A DNA stretch of 64,000 nt from Strix aluco. Its lineage: Eukaryota; Chordata; Aves; Strigiformes; Strigidae. The notes under the pieces are model-generated. The model was not told where the DNA came from. It searched no databases and saw only the letters and a list, made by a program, of their open reading frames with translations. Both the position numbers and the translations under genes were made by a program. Shown here piece after piece: positions 34,941 through 46,500 of the stretch. Within the stretch, counting starts at the first letter, position 1, and each line of letters begins with the position of its first letter. The stretch is from contig NC_133933.1 in the NCBI RefSeq assembly GCF_031877795.1, positions 67,348,003-67,412,002 on the forward strand, read 5' to 3'.

Positions 34941-36812
34941 AGTCTAAATCTACCCTCTTTTAGTTTAAAACCATTAACCCTTGTCCTATCACAATGGGCC
35001 CTGCTAAAAAGTTTGTCCTCATCTTTCTTATAAGTCTCCTTTAAGTATTGAAAGGCCATAATAAGGTCTCCCCAGGGCCTTCTTTTCTCCAGGCTGAACA
35101 ACCCCAACTCTCTCAGCCTTTCTTCATAGGACAGGTGTTCCATCCCTCTGATCATTTTTGTGGCCCTCCTCTGGACCTGCTTCAACAGGTCCATGTCTTT
35201 CCTGTGCTGAGGACTCCAAAGCTGGATGCAGTACTCCAAGTGGGGTCTCACAAGAGCAGAGTAGAGGGGGAGAATCACCTTCCTCAACCTGCTGGCCACA
35301 CTTTTGATGCAGCCCAGGATACAGTTGGCTTTCTGGGCTGCGAGCACACATTGCTGGGTCATGTCCAGCTTTTCATCCACCAGTACCCCCAAGCCCTTCT
35401 TGGCTGAGCTGCTCTCAATTCCTTCATCCGCCAGCCTGTATTGATACCAGGGGTTGCCCCAACCCACGTGCAGGACCTTGCACTTGGCCTTGTTGAACTT
35501 CAGGAGGTTCACTTGGGCCCACTTCCTGAGCTTGTCCAGGTCCCTCTGAGTGGCATCCCGTCCCTCAGGTATGTCAATGGCACCACTCAGCTTGGTGTCA
35601 TCTGCAAACTTGCTGAAGGTGGACTTGATACCACTGTCTATGTCATTGATGAAGATGTTAAACAGTACTGATCCCAGTACAGACCCCTGAGGGACACCAC
35701 TTGTCACCAGTCTCCATCTGGACATTGAGCTGTTGACCACTAACCCCTGGATGTGACCATCCAACTAATTCCTCATCCACCGAACAGTCCATCCATCAAA
35801 TCCATATCTCTCCAATTTAAAGAGAAGGATGTTGTGGTGGATCATGTCAAAGGCTTTACAGAAGTCCAGATAGACAACATCTGTAGCTCTTCCCTTGCCC
35901 ACTGATGTAGTCACTCCATCATAGAAGGCCACTAGGTTGGTCAGTCAGGACTCGCCCTTGGTAAAGTCATGCTGGCTGTCTTGAAACACCTCTCTGTCCT
36001 CCATGTGCCTTAGCATAGCTTCTAGGAGGATCTGTTCCATGATCTTCCCAGGCACAGAGGTGAGGCTGAGAGGTTGGTAGTTCCCAGGGTCCTCCTTTCT
36101 ACCCTTTTTAAAATGGGTGCAATATTGCCCTTTTTCCAGTCACAAGGGACTTCACCTGACTGCCATGACTTTTCAACTATCATGGAGAGTGGCTTAGCAA
36201 CTAGATCAGCCAGTTCCTCAGGACTCTGGGATGCATCACATCAGGTCCCATAGACTTATGTACGTTCAGGTTCCTCGGGTAGTCACAAACCTGATCTTCT
36301 CTTACAGTGGGAGGGACTTTGCTCCCCCAGTCCCTGTCTTTTAGTCCATCCACTCTGAGTAGTGTGGGAGGAGAGGTTGCCAGTGAAGACTGAGACAGAG
36401 ATGTTGTTTAGTACCTCAGCCTTCTCCTTGTCCATTGTTACCAGTTTGCCAATCTCACTCATCAGGAGGGGTATGCTTCCTTTGATCTTTGTTTTTTGGC
36501 CGACATACCTATAGAAGCCCTTCTTATTATTCTTTGCATCCTTTGCCAAGTCAGCTCCAGCTGCACCTTGGCGTTCCTGACCCCATCCTGACACAACTGG
36601 GCAGCATCCATATACTCTAGTCAGGGACAGGATAGCTGTCCCTGCTTCCACTGCCTGTGCATTTCCTTCTTTCCTGTTAGTTTGACCAGCAGGTCTCAAC
36701 TCATCCATGCCCCTCTCCTGCCTTCCTTTCCTGATTTCTTACCCCTGAGTATTGAGAGCTCTTGTGCTCTGTGGAAAGTGTCCTTAAATATCTGCCAGTT
36801 TTCCTGGGCCTC
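34941..36812 (-). mobile_element. CR1 LINE, minus strand, 1.9 kb with decayed reverse transcriptase
   Basis: The longest LINE remnant here. On the minus strand, an open stretch (35764 down to about 34945) carries reverse transcriptase motifs: [19 protein letters not shown] and the catalytic FADDTKL, then the usual CR1 C-terminal region ([26 protein letters not shown]). Upstream ORF2 sequence (35765-36812) is broken by stops and shifts. Both the 3' terminus (left edge) and the 5' half are missing, so it is an inactive fragment. Confidence 0.9.
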
Positions 36813-38285
36813 ACATTTTTAAGCTGTAGCCAAAAAGCAACCTGAGAGTAGGGTAGCAATTATCAATTGGAAAGGGATAGTCAGCAAAATTAATGTTAGG
36901 CAGTGCAGTTGGTTGCGGTAAAGATGGTGTGTGTTGCCAAAGAGCAAAGAAAAATAGTGAAAGCTGTTTAAGGGTTGTTTTCTGATCTACTGAATCAGGA
37001 ATTGAGTCATGATGGAGATTAGCAGAGAAGCCCTGCGCCTGCCCCAGGGCAATGGCAGGAGCTTTCTACCCTCTTATTTTTGTCAGGAACTTGTTGCCAC
37101 CTGAAGATAGGAGTGCCTACATCCCAGCGCTGACCTACTAGGATTCTCAGCATGCAGTAATGATAGCATTTGGCAAAGGGCTCCAAATTAATTATAGCTA
37201 CAAGTTTGGCCTCTGTCTGAAGCTGGTGCTCAAACTGTTTTTGTATGGATTACAAGCAGAGATACTTCTAGGGAACAACAGGGGTAGTGATAGGAAATCT
37301 GCCTCTTGCTTCTTTCTCTCAGTCTCCTGCTTGCTAAGGGACTTCACTGCAACTGCTGAGATTGCTGAAGCAATGTCACCTGCAGCAATGTCACCTGCTC
37401 TGTTGAGCCTCTGGAACCAGCTGGTCTGTATGCTCCTCTACTGCTAAGGAAACAGAGGTTTGTCAGCAAACTGATCCCATGGCTTTTAAAACATGAATGT
37501 GAGCATGAAACTAAAAAAAACCTCCAAACTTTCTGCTGTATTAATCTATTGATGGTTAGTCCACAATACCTTTGGTGCACCTTACACGACTAGTTAAACA
37601 TTAATTTAGTTCCATTTGTGTCCTTTCTGTATTTGCAACATCCTTAATTTCTCATTGCCATCACAAATATTTCATCACAATCTTTTGGGACAATTGCACT
37701 TCTAGTTTATCAAAAATACAGGTGTCAAAACAACCCAGCCTCGCAGCTCTTGTTAAAACAGCCCCAGGTCTCTGTAAACACATTCCAGTAACAACACACT
37801 GAGGTGTGGAAAGACTATCACCTTTTATCCAATTAGTAAACACAATTGATTTGTGTGACAAAAAGAAAAGACTCTTACTTTCATTATGCCAACTATTAAA
37901 TTTCTCATAAATGGATCTCTCAGGAGGGACTAGTTCTACCCCACTTACACCATTATCTTTAATAGAAACTTATCCATAATCAACACAAGTTGGATCTAAG
38001 CATGCTTCTCAAAATCTTTCATTTTTCAAAATGCAGAGTATACTCATGGAGTAAATACTCCTATTTTCCAAGACTGTATCAATATAATTAATTAAAAAAA
38101 AGCTGACCCAAGATTAAGTGACACAGAGCAGCCAACCCACAACCTCCCTCTAGAGCAGAATGGCTGTGCAACATTATGTTGCAGCTGGCCCTAGATCTGA
38201 ATACTATGCTTTATTTTTTACATTCTTCTGGCAGTGATACATTATTATAGCAGTAGATGTTTCACCCTGTTCTCAACACCACATG

Positions 38286-38290
<5 letters not shown>
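36813..38290. other. Intergenic region: nothing recognised
   Basis: AT-rich DNA. A tiny 15-bp tandem duplication (CAATGTCACCTGCAG-like) lies at 37371-37400. No gene was seen. Confidence 0.55.
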
Positions 38291-38317
<27 letters not shown>

Positions 38318-38318
38318 A
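38291..38318 (+). repeat. (GA)n microsatellite
   Basis: An uninterrupted GA dinucleotide run of about 13 units, probably length-polymorphic. Confidence 0.9.
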
Positions 38319-41195
38319 ATTCATTGCTTCTGCCAGGGCTGGAGACTCTGAAAAGCAGCATGGTCAGCACCTGAGATCCTCAGTGATTGCATTGAGCACT
38401 GGACACTCCTGCCAAGGACTGAAACATTTGGAAGAGAAACTCCACCTTTCCCCACGAAAGGGGGCTCAGACCTACGTTTGATGGATGATGCGATGAAGAT
38501 AGAAAATGGGAGCTGAAGATTTTATTCTGAATGCCTGGAGCACTCTCTAACACCAGATAATTTCCTGGCATTTCTATGGCATTCAGCAATGCGGCATCTA
38601 CTATTACTAGGTGTCTTCTTAACGCCTGTGATTGTTTTGAAGTCCGTCCTGTAAAAGCAAAACCATCCCACCTATCATCTGTAGTTTGTGCAGTGATCAG
38701 GTCATGTTACTACTGGCTCCCTTAAAAATTAGCATTTTAAGTGCCTGACAGAGATGAAACATGCGTCTTCAAGGCTCCTGACTGATCCAAAGCCAAATAT
38801 TCCAGTAAATGGCAATAATCAAAATCCATTAAGTGGATGGACCAGTTGTGGCTTGTTTTCCCCAGCTTTTTACTGTTATGTTTTTCATTAGTAAGAAGAC
38901 AGATCTGTTCCTTGTAACTTAGTTAGCATTTATCAGAAAGCTATCTGCTACTGTGAGCCCATCAGAGTTCCCGGGAAATACATATAGAGACCAAAACAAG
39001 CAACCTCACTGAGACTAGGTTTGTAAAATTGCTTATCTTCTAACTTCACCATGACACAGGGCAGATGGCTAGATTTCTTTCAGTCTGATTTGATTACTAC
39101 TTGTTTTTGTCTCTTCTGCAAGAGAGCACATGAGACTCCACACTGAGTTTGCTGGAAAGGACCACGTCTCACCAAGGTAATCTTGTTACTCTACAATCCA
39201 GTGCCCTATCCAGTGCTCCTAGTAGTAAGAAAACCCATGAAAAGCCAGCACACACAGTTGAAATTCAGTTAAAGTAAGCACCTGAACTATGTAGTCTGAA
39301 TTTTATCTATTAAAAATAGAAATCTCATAGCAACAAACACAGTAGAGATACCAACATAGACAAGTAGCTTCAGTTAGGGTTGGAAAACTGTTAGCAGTTC
39401 AAATCCAGGACAGGGATTTAGTATTTAATCCTCAGGCTTGCAACATTTCACTAGGACTTCAGGCAAAACAAATTATTTCTTCCTGTTTTCTATTTCTGCC
39501 TCTATTACTCCGTGTTTATTATTTAGAAAGCTTCCCAAACCTCTCTCAGCTTTGGTCTGTCTACTGCAAAAGATGCAGGGACTCAGTTTCTGCCTCAGGC
39601 AGTTTTCATTCAGCTGGAGCAGAACTGAAGGAAACCGGAGCATTTTGGCTGCTAAGACACATTGCAACTTCTTATAACAAGCACCAGGAGCTGCAGGGGA
39701 AATCCTTTGATTCATTCTCTAAACCATGAAGGCTGCTTGGCAGAAATGTGTCACACTACTGAGCAGGGAGGCCAGGGCAGCTCCTAGGAGCCTGGCTCCA
39801 GGTCCATGAACACCTCAAGACGAGGAGATGTCCCTACTTTTCCAAAGCCGTTGCTTACTCAGGAGGAGGGATGGTGTCCAGGCCTTTTGCACATTAGAGA
39901 AATCAAGGATGTTTGAGTGTTCCCACGTGGTGGGAAGCCCGCCCAGGGAAGTTGCCCACTGAATAAAAACCTCTTTACAAACAGAATAGGAAGTTAAAAT
40001 CATAAAATGAATGGACTAAATGGATAGACTAAATCTGCTGCAGCTTTTTGACATTTTAATGCTGTTGCCAGAAGTGCAGGAGGAAGTAGACACCCGTCAG
40101 TCACAGAGTTTCAAGGAGAGCAGATGACTGAAAATTTGGTCCAACTGACTTATGGTGAACCCCACTGTTAACTTTCTTTTTTCTCAGCTACTTCATTTCT
40201 GTATTATTTGTCCAGGTTGTAAGAGCTTCGGAGCACAGTTCAGACCCAGCTCATCAACTCTGCATCTTTTCAGTAATGTAAGAAGGACAAACAATGGCAG
40301 AATTTTCTCAGCTTAGGAGCAGCAGCCTGAGTGTGAACCTTCTGGTGTGTACTGAACATGTCAACAGAGCCAAAAACTTGCAGTGGGTGAAATCCACATG
40401 CTATTTCGATATCTAAAAATGTAAATCAAGTGGATGTCTCCCAGATGATATACAATATACAGTAATGTTAGAAGGCTAAACCAGACAGGCTGCTCTGAAG
40501 GAGCATGGGTGTGATTGATACATAACTGAGGCTACTGCATAAACCTGGAGCAGTCTTGGCTCTGTAACTTACCACAAAGGAGTGCACACACTGCCCAGAC
40601 TCACTTTCAGCAGTACATATGTATTCATTTCCAAATGAGACCCCTTTGTGAAGGCTGTCTCATGATTTTGCATATAATATCAAGGCCTGCTTATAATCTT
40701 GTCGATTTCCATTCACCAAAATTAGTGGCTCTGGCTAAAAAGTTTTAGCTGGTTCAACTAGCTGGGTAGTTTTATCTATGAGGCATCCAACATTGCCAGT
40801 TCATCCAGCTGTTCATCCAGAAGTTCATCCATCTGCAAGCAGGACAGCAGGAACTGGAGACTGAAGACGCACATTCATATTCAGAGAGGAGAGTCATCTT
40901 TTGGCCTGTGGGGGGCAAGTGTACAAGCACTTGCTGGTTCAGCCGCAGTACTGAGCTGGGGCCTCTGGTCCCACTGCCCCATGCAGAACAAGGGCGGTCT
41001 TGGATCTCAAGGGAAGTGAAGGTAAAGGAAAGATTTGTTTCTCAACCGCTTTGTGTTTCAGTATTTCCAAAGCAGTAAGCCAAGCAGCCAAGACATGCTC
41101 TGTGTCATTTTCCTGAATACATTTGTTTCTGTGTGTTTTTTCCTTTTTATTTTTTCCTCTGTGTAATCTGAGGGTTTGTGCTAGTGAGACTCAGT
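38319..41195. other. Intergenic region: nothing recognised
   Basis: About 2.9 kb with short open frames only. No exon, RNA gene or mobile element was recognised. Confidence 0.55.
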
Positions 41196-41766
41196 TGTGG
41201 GTTAACCCCAGTCGGCAGCTCAGCCCCACCCAGTGGTATGCTCGGCATCTCCCCAGTGGGATGGGAGGAGTATCGGAAGGGTGAAAGTGAGAAAACTTGT
41301 AAGGCAAGATAAAGACTGTTTAATAGGGAAAGCAAAGTTGTGCATGCAAACAAAGCAAAATAAGGAATTCACTTACCATCAGCAAGCAGGTGCTCAGCCA
41401 TCTCCAGGAAAGCAGGGCTACATCACACATAATGGTTACTTGGGAAGACAGACGGCATAATCATGAATGTTTCCCCTTCTTCCTCCTTTCCCTGAGGTTT
41501 TATGGCTGAGCACGATGTCGTAGGGTATTGGATATCCATTTGGTCAGTTGGGGTCAGCTGTCCTAGATGTGTCTCCTCCCAGTCTCTTGTGCACCCCCAA
41601 CCTAATTGCTGGGGGGGCAGCGTGAAACAGAGAAGGCCTTGATGCTGTTCAGCAAGAACTAAAACATCCCTGTGTTATCAACACCGTTTTGGTCACAAAC
41701 CCAAAATTCCGAACCATACCAGCTCCTATGGAGAAAATTAACCCAATCCCAGCCAAAACCAGTACA
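41196..41766 (-). mobile_element. Solo LTR of an avian endogenous retrovirus (ERVL-like)
   Basis: On the minus strand it starts TGTACTGGTTTTGGCTGGGA and ends GGTTAACCCACA, giving TG...CA ends over about 571 bases. The start matches a widespread avian ERVL-type LTR as I recall it. No primer-binding site or coding remnant lies beside it, and no clear target duplication was found at these edges, so the exact ends are provisional. Confidence 0.75.
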
Positions 41767-42791
41767 GACCAGCTAGAAGCTCTTCCAGGGACAAACACAA
41801 CACAGCTCAAAACATGGTTGCAAACCCAGGACTGACAGCTCACCTGCTCTACCTGCACCCTTTCTGCAAGACTAGCTAGCCTGGCATCTTGCTACAACAA
41901 TATTTTTAATGGTCCTAGTCACCAGACATTCATATCTTTAGCACCAGTATCTCTGAAATGCATTTTGCTTTGTATCTATAAATTCAGAAGTAGCATGACT
42001 ATGTGTGTGCTTGCAGAACAGGTAACACTAAGGGACTGAAAGAAGGGCTCTTCCGCACACAAGTTTTTATACTTTTACCTATTCTGCCAGTCAGTCTAGT
42101 AAAGACTCAGCCACAAACCTTGCTCACAGCATAAATGTAAATCACGTCACCCAGGACTTCTTGAGGAGGTCTTTTTATAAGGAAGTCTGCTAAGTGTGAC
42201 ACAGCACACAGAGAGGTTCTGCAAAGTTTCAGGACTCAGTTATCTCCATATCAACATTTTTATAGGAAAGCCTAAAAACCTCAGCAGAACACACATCTAA
42301 TAAACACCTGGACTGAAACACCTTCAAGACTTGGCATACATGACCACACAAACTCCTTGAGAACCTTTTACCCTCTCCTTTTTGGTCCCTAGGTGAGAAG
42401 CTGCCTCCAGGCTTGTTAGCACATTCCCCCCACACATATGCAAGGGAAGTTTTAAACCAGCACAACTGGCAGCTGGACTTGCCTGGCTAAACCCACAAGT
42501 AAATAAACTGCCCTTGGGATCCACACCCTTGCAAGCCAGGGTGTTAACAAGCTTTTAGGTGGGGTAACAGCTTTTTCTATTGCAGTATTTGGTGCATGCC
42601 CATTATTTTGAAGTGTGTTAGTGTGCTGAAACCCATTGGGCTCCTGGAGCCTGTTTGTCCCCTCCATGCCTCATCTGTGACACTCAAAAATGCCTGTTGG
42701 GTGGCTCGCATGATCCCGCACTTGCAGAGGTCCTGCAGACGGGTGGGAAATGATCAGGAGTTTCCTTTGTATTTTTTTTAAAGATGCCTAC
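41767..42791. other. Intergenic region: nothing recognised
   Basis: About 1 kb between the solo LTR and a local tandem duplication. Open frames are short and unsupported. Confidence 0.5.
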
Positions 42792-43048
42792 AAAAGTTGC
42801 AGTGTATTTTCTGCTTAAGTGCTTGGTGCTTATTTGGAGAATGCTCTCCTTGACCAACTTTTGAAAAGTTATGGTGATATTTTATAGAATCATAGAATAG
42901 CAGGTTGGGAGGGACCTCAAAGAGCAAAAGTTTCAGTATATTTTCTGCTTAAGTACTTGGTGCCTAATTGGAGAATGTTATCCTTGATCAAATTTTGAAA
43001 ATTATGGTGATATTTTATAGAATCAGCAGGCTGGAAGGGACCTCAAGA
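42792..43048 (+). repeat. 134-bp tandem duplication including a CR1 end
   Basis: Unit 1 (42792-42925) and unit 2 (42926-43048) share TATTTTCTGCTTAAGT, TTGGAGAATG and TATGGTGATATTTTATAGAA, followed by the reversed CR1 terminus with GGGACCTCAA. Copies differ at scattered bases. Confidence 0.85.
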
Positions 43049-43260
43049 ATCATGTGGTCCAACCTTTCTTGGCAATGTTCCCAATTTTTTAGCATGCACC
43101 CAAAATTTATTTAAAGTTGGCTTGCTTAGGATGCCCTGGCAGAGACAACCACAGCCTGCAGTGCCTGTCTAAAACGTTCGCCACTGACAAATCTTTGCCC
43201 CGAGACAGCCTTTTTCTTTGAATTTAAACCGATTGGTTTCCTTATCCCTTTATGTTCTTA
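42884..43260 (-). mobile_element. CR1 LINE, minus strand, end duplicated
   Basis: The reversed CR1 terminus (ATAGAATCATAGAATAGCAG) appears at 42884. A second copy near 43017 is followed by diverged CR1 sequence (GTGGTCCAACCTTTCTTGGC) running to about 43260. The unit between them is the local duplication, not CR1. Confidence 0.7.
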
Positions 43261-43262
43261 AG

Positions 43263-43520
43263 ACACCGGGATTTTGAAAAAGGCCACTGCGCCCCCAACG
43301 CCCCCGGCGCGCAACCCCCAGCGCCCCCCAGAGGGCGGTTATTGGCGTGCGGAGACCCCGCCCCGGGCGCTCCCGCCCCGCCCCCAGCCCCGCCTCCAGC
43401 ACCAACCCCTCAGCCCCGCCCCCAGCCCCTCCCACCCACGCGGGCGCGCGGCGGGGCCCGGCGGCGCCTGACGCCACCTGGCGGTCGCGGCGGGGCCGGT
43501 CCCGGCCCTTCTGCAGGGGA
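43263..43520. promoter_or_regulatory. Isolated CpG island, candidate promoter or insulator
   Basis: About 260 bases rich in CpG in an AT-rich setting, 15 kb from the nearest annotated exon. It holds several GC boxes (CCCGCCCC), an inverted CCAAT box (ATTGG at 43341-43345) and a CTCF-like core (CCCCCAGAGGGC, 43325-43336). No coding sequence was recognised. It could start a noncoding RNA; in human a noncoding gene lies between IL20RA and SLC35D3, but homology is untested. Confidence 0.5.
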
Positions 43521-46500
43521 ACCCATGAAGTGGGGAAACAAAAATTAACCTATTTTCTTCCCCCACCCCCCCCAGCTCCTCAGTTATGTGTTTCTTTGTC
43601 TTTCTTGACACTTCAGCACTTTCAAAGTTCTTAAAGGCACGCAATAATGAAACGCACCTGCAACGCGCGAGTGTGTGCGTTCGGGTGCGGCGCAGGATTT
43701 ACTCTCGCTGCTTTATTCTCCTGCAGTTCTGTTAGCCTCAGTATCACCATCTCTATCCAGTAACAACTTCAGGGGAATGATTTCACACAACACAAGCACA
43801 GCTGTATCTGAGGTGAAACACAGCTGTTAGCACACACCTACACCCTAGTTCAGTAAAGAAAGGCAACTACTAGGTCAGGATGAAACTGCAGCTGGGTTAC
43901 AAAGCAGGTTCTAGCAATTACCTGACCTGGTTTGGGGCTAATCCTCTGGGATTAACATACCTTAAATTCTGGAGCTATCTCTAAAGACTACCTGTAGTTA
44001 GGACTTCTGCTTTACACCACCTGAGAGAAACACACATGCTACTTAGGTCTCCCCCTAAACTGATGAAAACAGCGCCAGTATCTGCTCAGAAAGTATAGAG
44101 CACAAGTCAGCTTTGCTGTGTAACCTCCAAGCGAAATAAAGCAAAGGCTCCCCTTGGCAAGTATTCTAATTGCATGAGTGTGTCTAGGTTTGAAATAGCC
44201 TTAGAGGGGTTATTTTTCTCTTTATTCTTCTCAGAGAGAGGAATCTGTGACAAATGTCCTCACATCAGCAGGATTTTGGACAGGGAAGTAGATTAAGTGC
44301 AGCTTTTACCAGCCACCATCTCTGCCCTAAATCACACACAATAATCACCAACATGCTGGCTGAAGAGCACACAGAAAGGCAGCTCCCAGAAAGCAACACG
44401 TATTGAATCTCTTTTCATCTGCCTGTCTAGAAGCTCCCCACCAGGTTCTTCTCTGTTTTGAGGGTTGTCACTGGCTTCCTTTTTCCAGATAGCAGAGATG
44501 TAGCCTGAGATTTTTAATAATTCCATATGCAGTGGGTTCTCACTACTTATTCATTGTTTCTCAGTTTCCTAAGAAACAGAGCAAAACAAAATCCAATAAA
44601 GCTCTTAAATGCAGGAACAGACCCCAGAGTGGACCCCAAATTCTGATTTGGTGCCCAGAGTTGCTATTTAAGGAATATGGACAATTAGGTGTCTCACAGG
44701 GTGCCAGAGCCATCAGTGTTCAAGGCAGAGAGCCCATCTTAAGTCATCAAGCCAAGTCACCAAACAGGAATGTGCAAGGGGAAATGTCATGCCTTTCTGG
44801 GATGTCAGAACCTTGTGCTTGATGTAAAGAAAGGAAGCTCCTACACTCAGTATCCTGAGCCCTGAAAATTAGGTATTCAAAGCAAGAAGGGCTCAGTCTT
44901 CTCTTAAGCAGGATCACTAGGTCATAATGGTATCACCAGAGTATTTTGAAAGGTTGGATCATTCGCCCAGGGGAGTGGTTCGCAGGATTTAACCTCTTCC
45001 TCTGCCCAAGGAGGGATCCAAATCTGTACCAATTTGAACACTCTGCACACCATGAACTTTTGAGGCTATATAGCCATTCCAGGAGGAACACATTCCATCT
45101 CTCTTGAAGAACACAAGAGGAAGCAACTGTGTCATTCTTGTTAGCAATGGGAAGTCTCTGCTCTCAGTATTGGTCATCTGTTTTATTCACAAATGTAAAG
45201 GCTACCTACTGTGGAAAGAATGGTGACTCCTCTGGACATCCTGTAGGAGAACACAGCAGCCAGCTCAGAATTTGTGGGGAGACCAGACTTGTCGTTATAT
45301 ATGAGACATTCTCAGAATAGACAAACTGATAAAGCCCTTAGGGAGATTTAGGAAAAAAAAATAAAATAATTTCTGGATCCCCATCAGGCTGAGACATAAT
45401 TGAAGTATATCTCCTGCCAAGACTCAGATGTTGCCAAATCTGAACCTATCTATCTTTTTGACTATTTAAATACCCTAGTTCTACACACCCTATACCTCCA
45501 GCCATTGAAGAAATATTTTCAACAAAGTATTTTATGTCTTTCAACAAAGGAACAGGAACCATAGAAGACAGCAACATTCCACAGCAAAAGTTGTCTCAGG
45601 TAAGAGCAGAATTCATAGCAACCATGTAAGAAAAAAACCCATACTATTACAGTTTGAGAGAGTAGAAGGACTTGAACAACCAGGCATAAACTTAGGGATA
45701 ATCAAGGATGGTAGCAAACCTTTGCTTCAGCTGTTACCAGTGAAGATGATGTACAACATGACAAGTAGGAGAACATACCCAAAATGGCTCAGGGGGGATG
45801 AATATGCTAAACTGCAAATTGCTATCCGTGATTTGGAAACGGAGCATTGTAATCACAGAGAGAAAAAATAGGCTAGAAATGAGAACAAATTTTCTCATTA
45901 TTGGACAGTTAAAGCTCTGAAAGGCCTTTCAATAGCAGCAAAGGGCCCAAACCTGGCCATTTTTAAGAGCTTCGTAAATTAGTGAAAGGGATTATATTAA
46001 AGACTGAACCAAAATGACCCAAGATATCCTTAGCAGTTATAGGTTCCTGTTTATAAACCAGGGAACAGAGAGTCAACAAAGTCCCTGAGAGTCTAATCAC
46101 AATCACCCTCTGTGGGATCAAAAATACTCTTAGAATAGAAAAATTTCAGCCAGATCAAATAATAGAGCAGACAAAGCCAAATTTTGCTTCCAGTTCTTCA
46201 GATTTTACATTGGGAATGGGTAAAGTTCCCATTCTTGGCTGTGATGTATAATTGATATGCTTTATGCAAATTCTGGACCATCTCCTTATTTTCTGCATGG
46301 TCACATGCAGGCATGAGTCCTCAAAATGAGCAGGAACATTTTGTTACCATTGTACTCAAAAGTGGATGCTGACAGCACTCCTCCATGTCCTGCCACTCCT
46401 CCACTGAGGACACCATAATACCAGGCCATGAGGCTGTGAAGCCAGGGAAGCAGTAATGCCTCCCATGCAGTGACGGGAAGGATGCCTCTTCTGCAACGAG

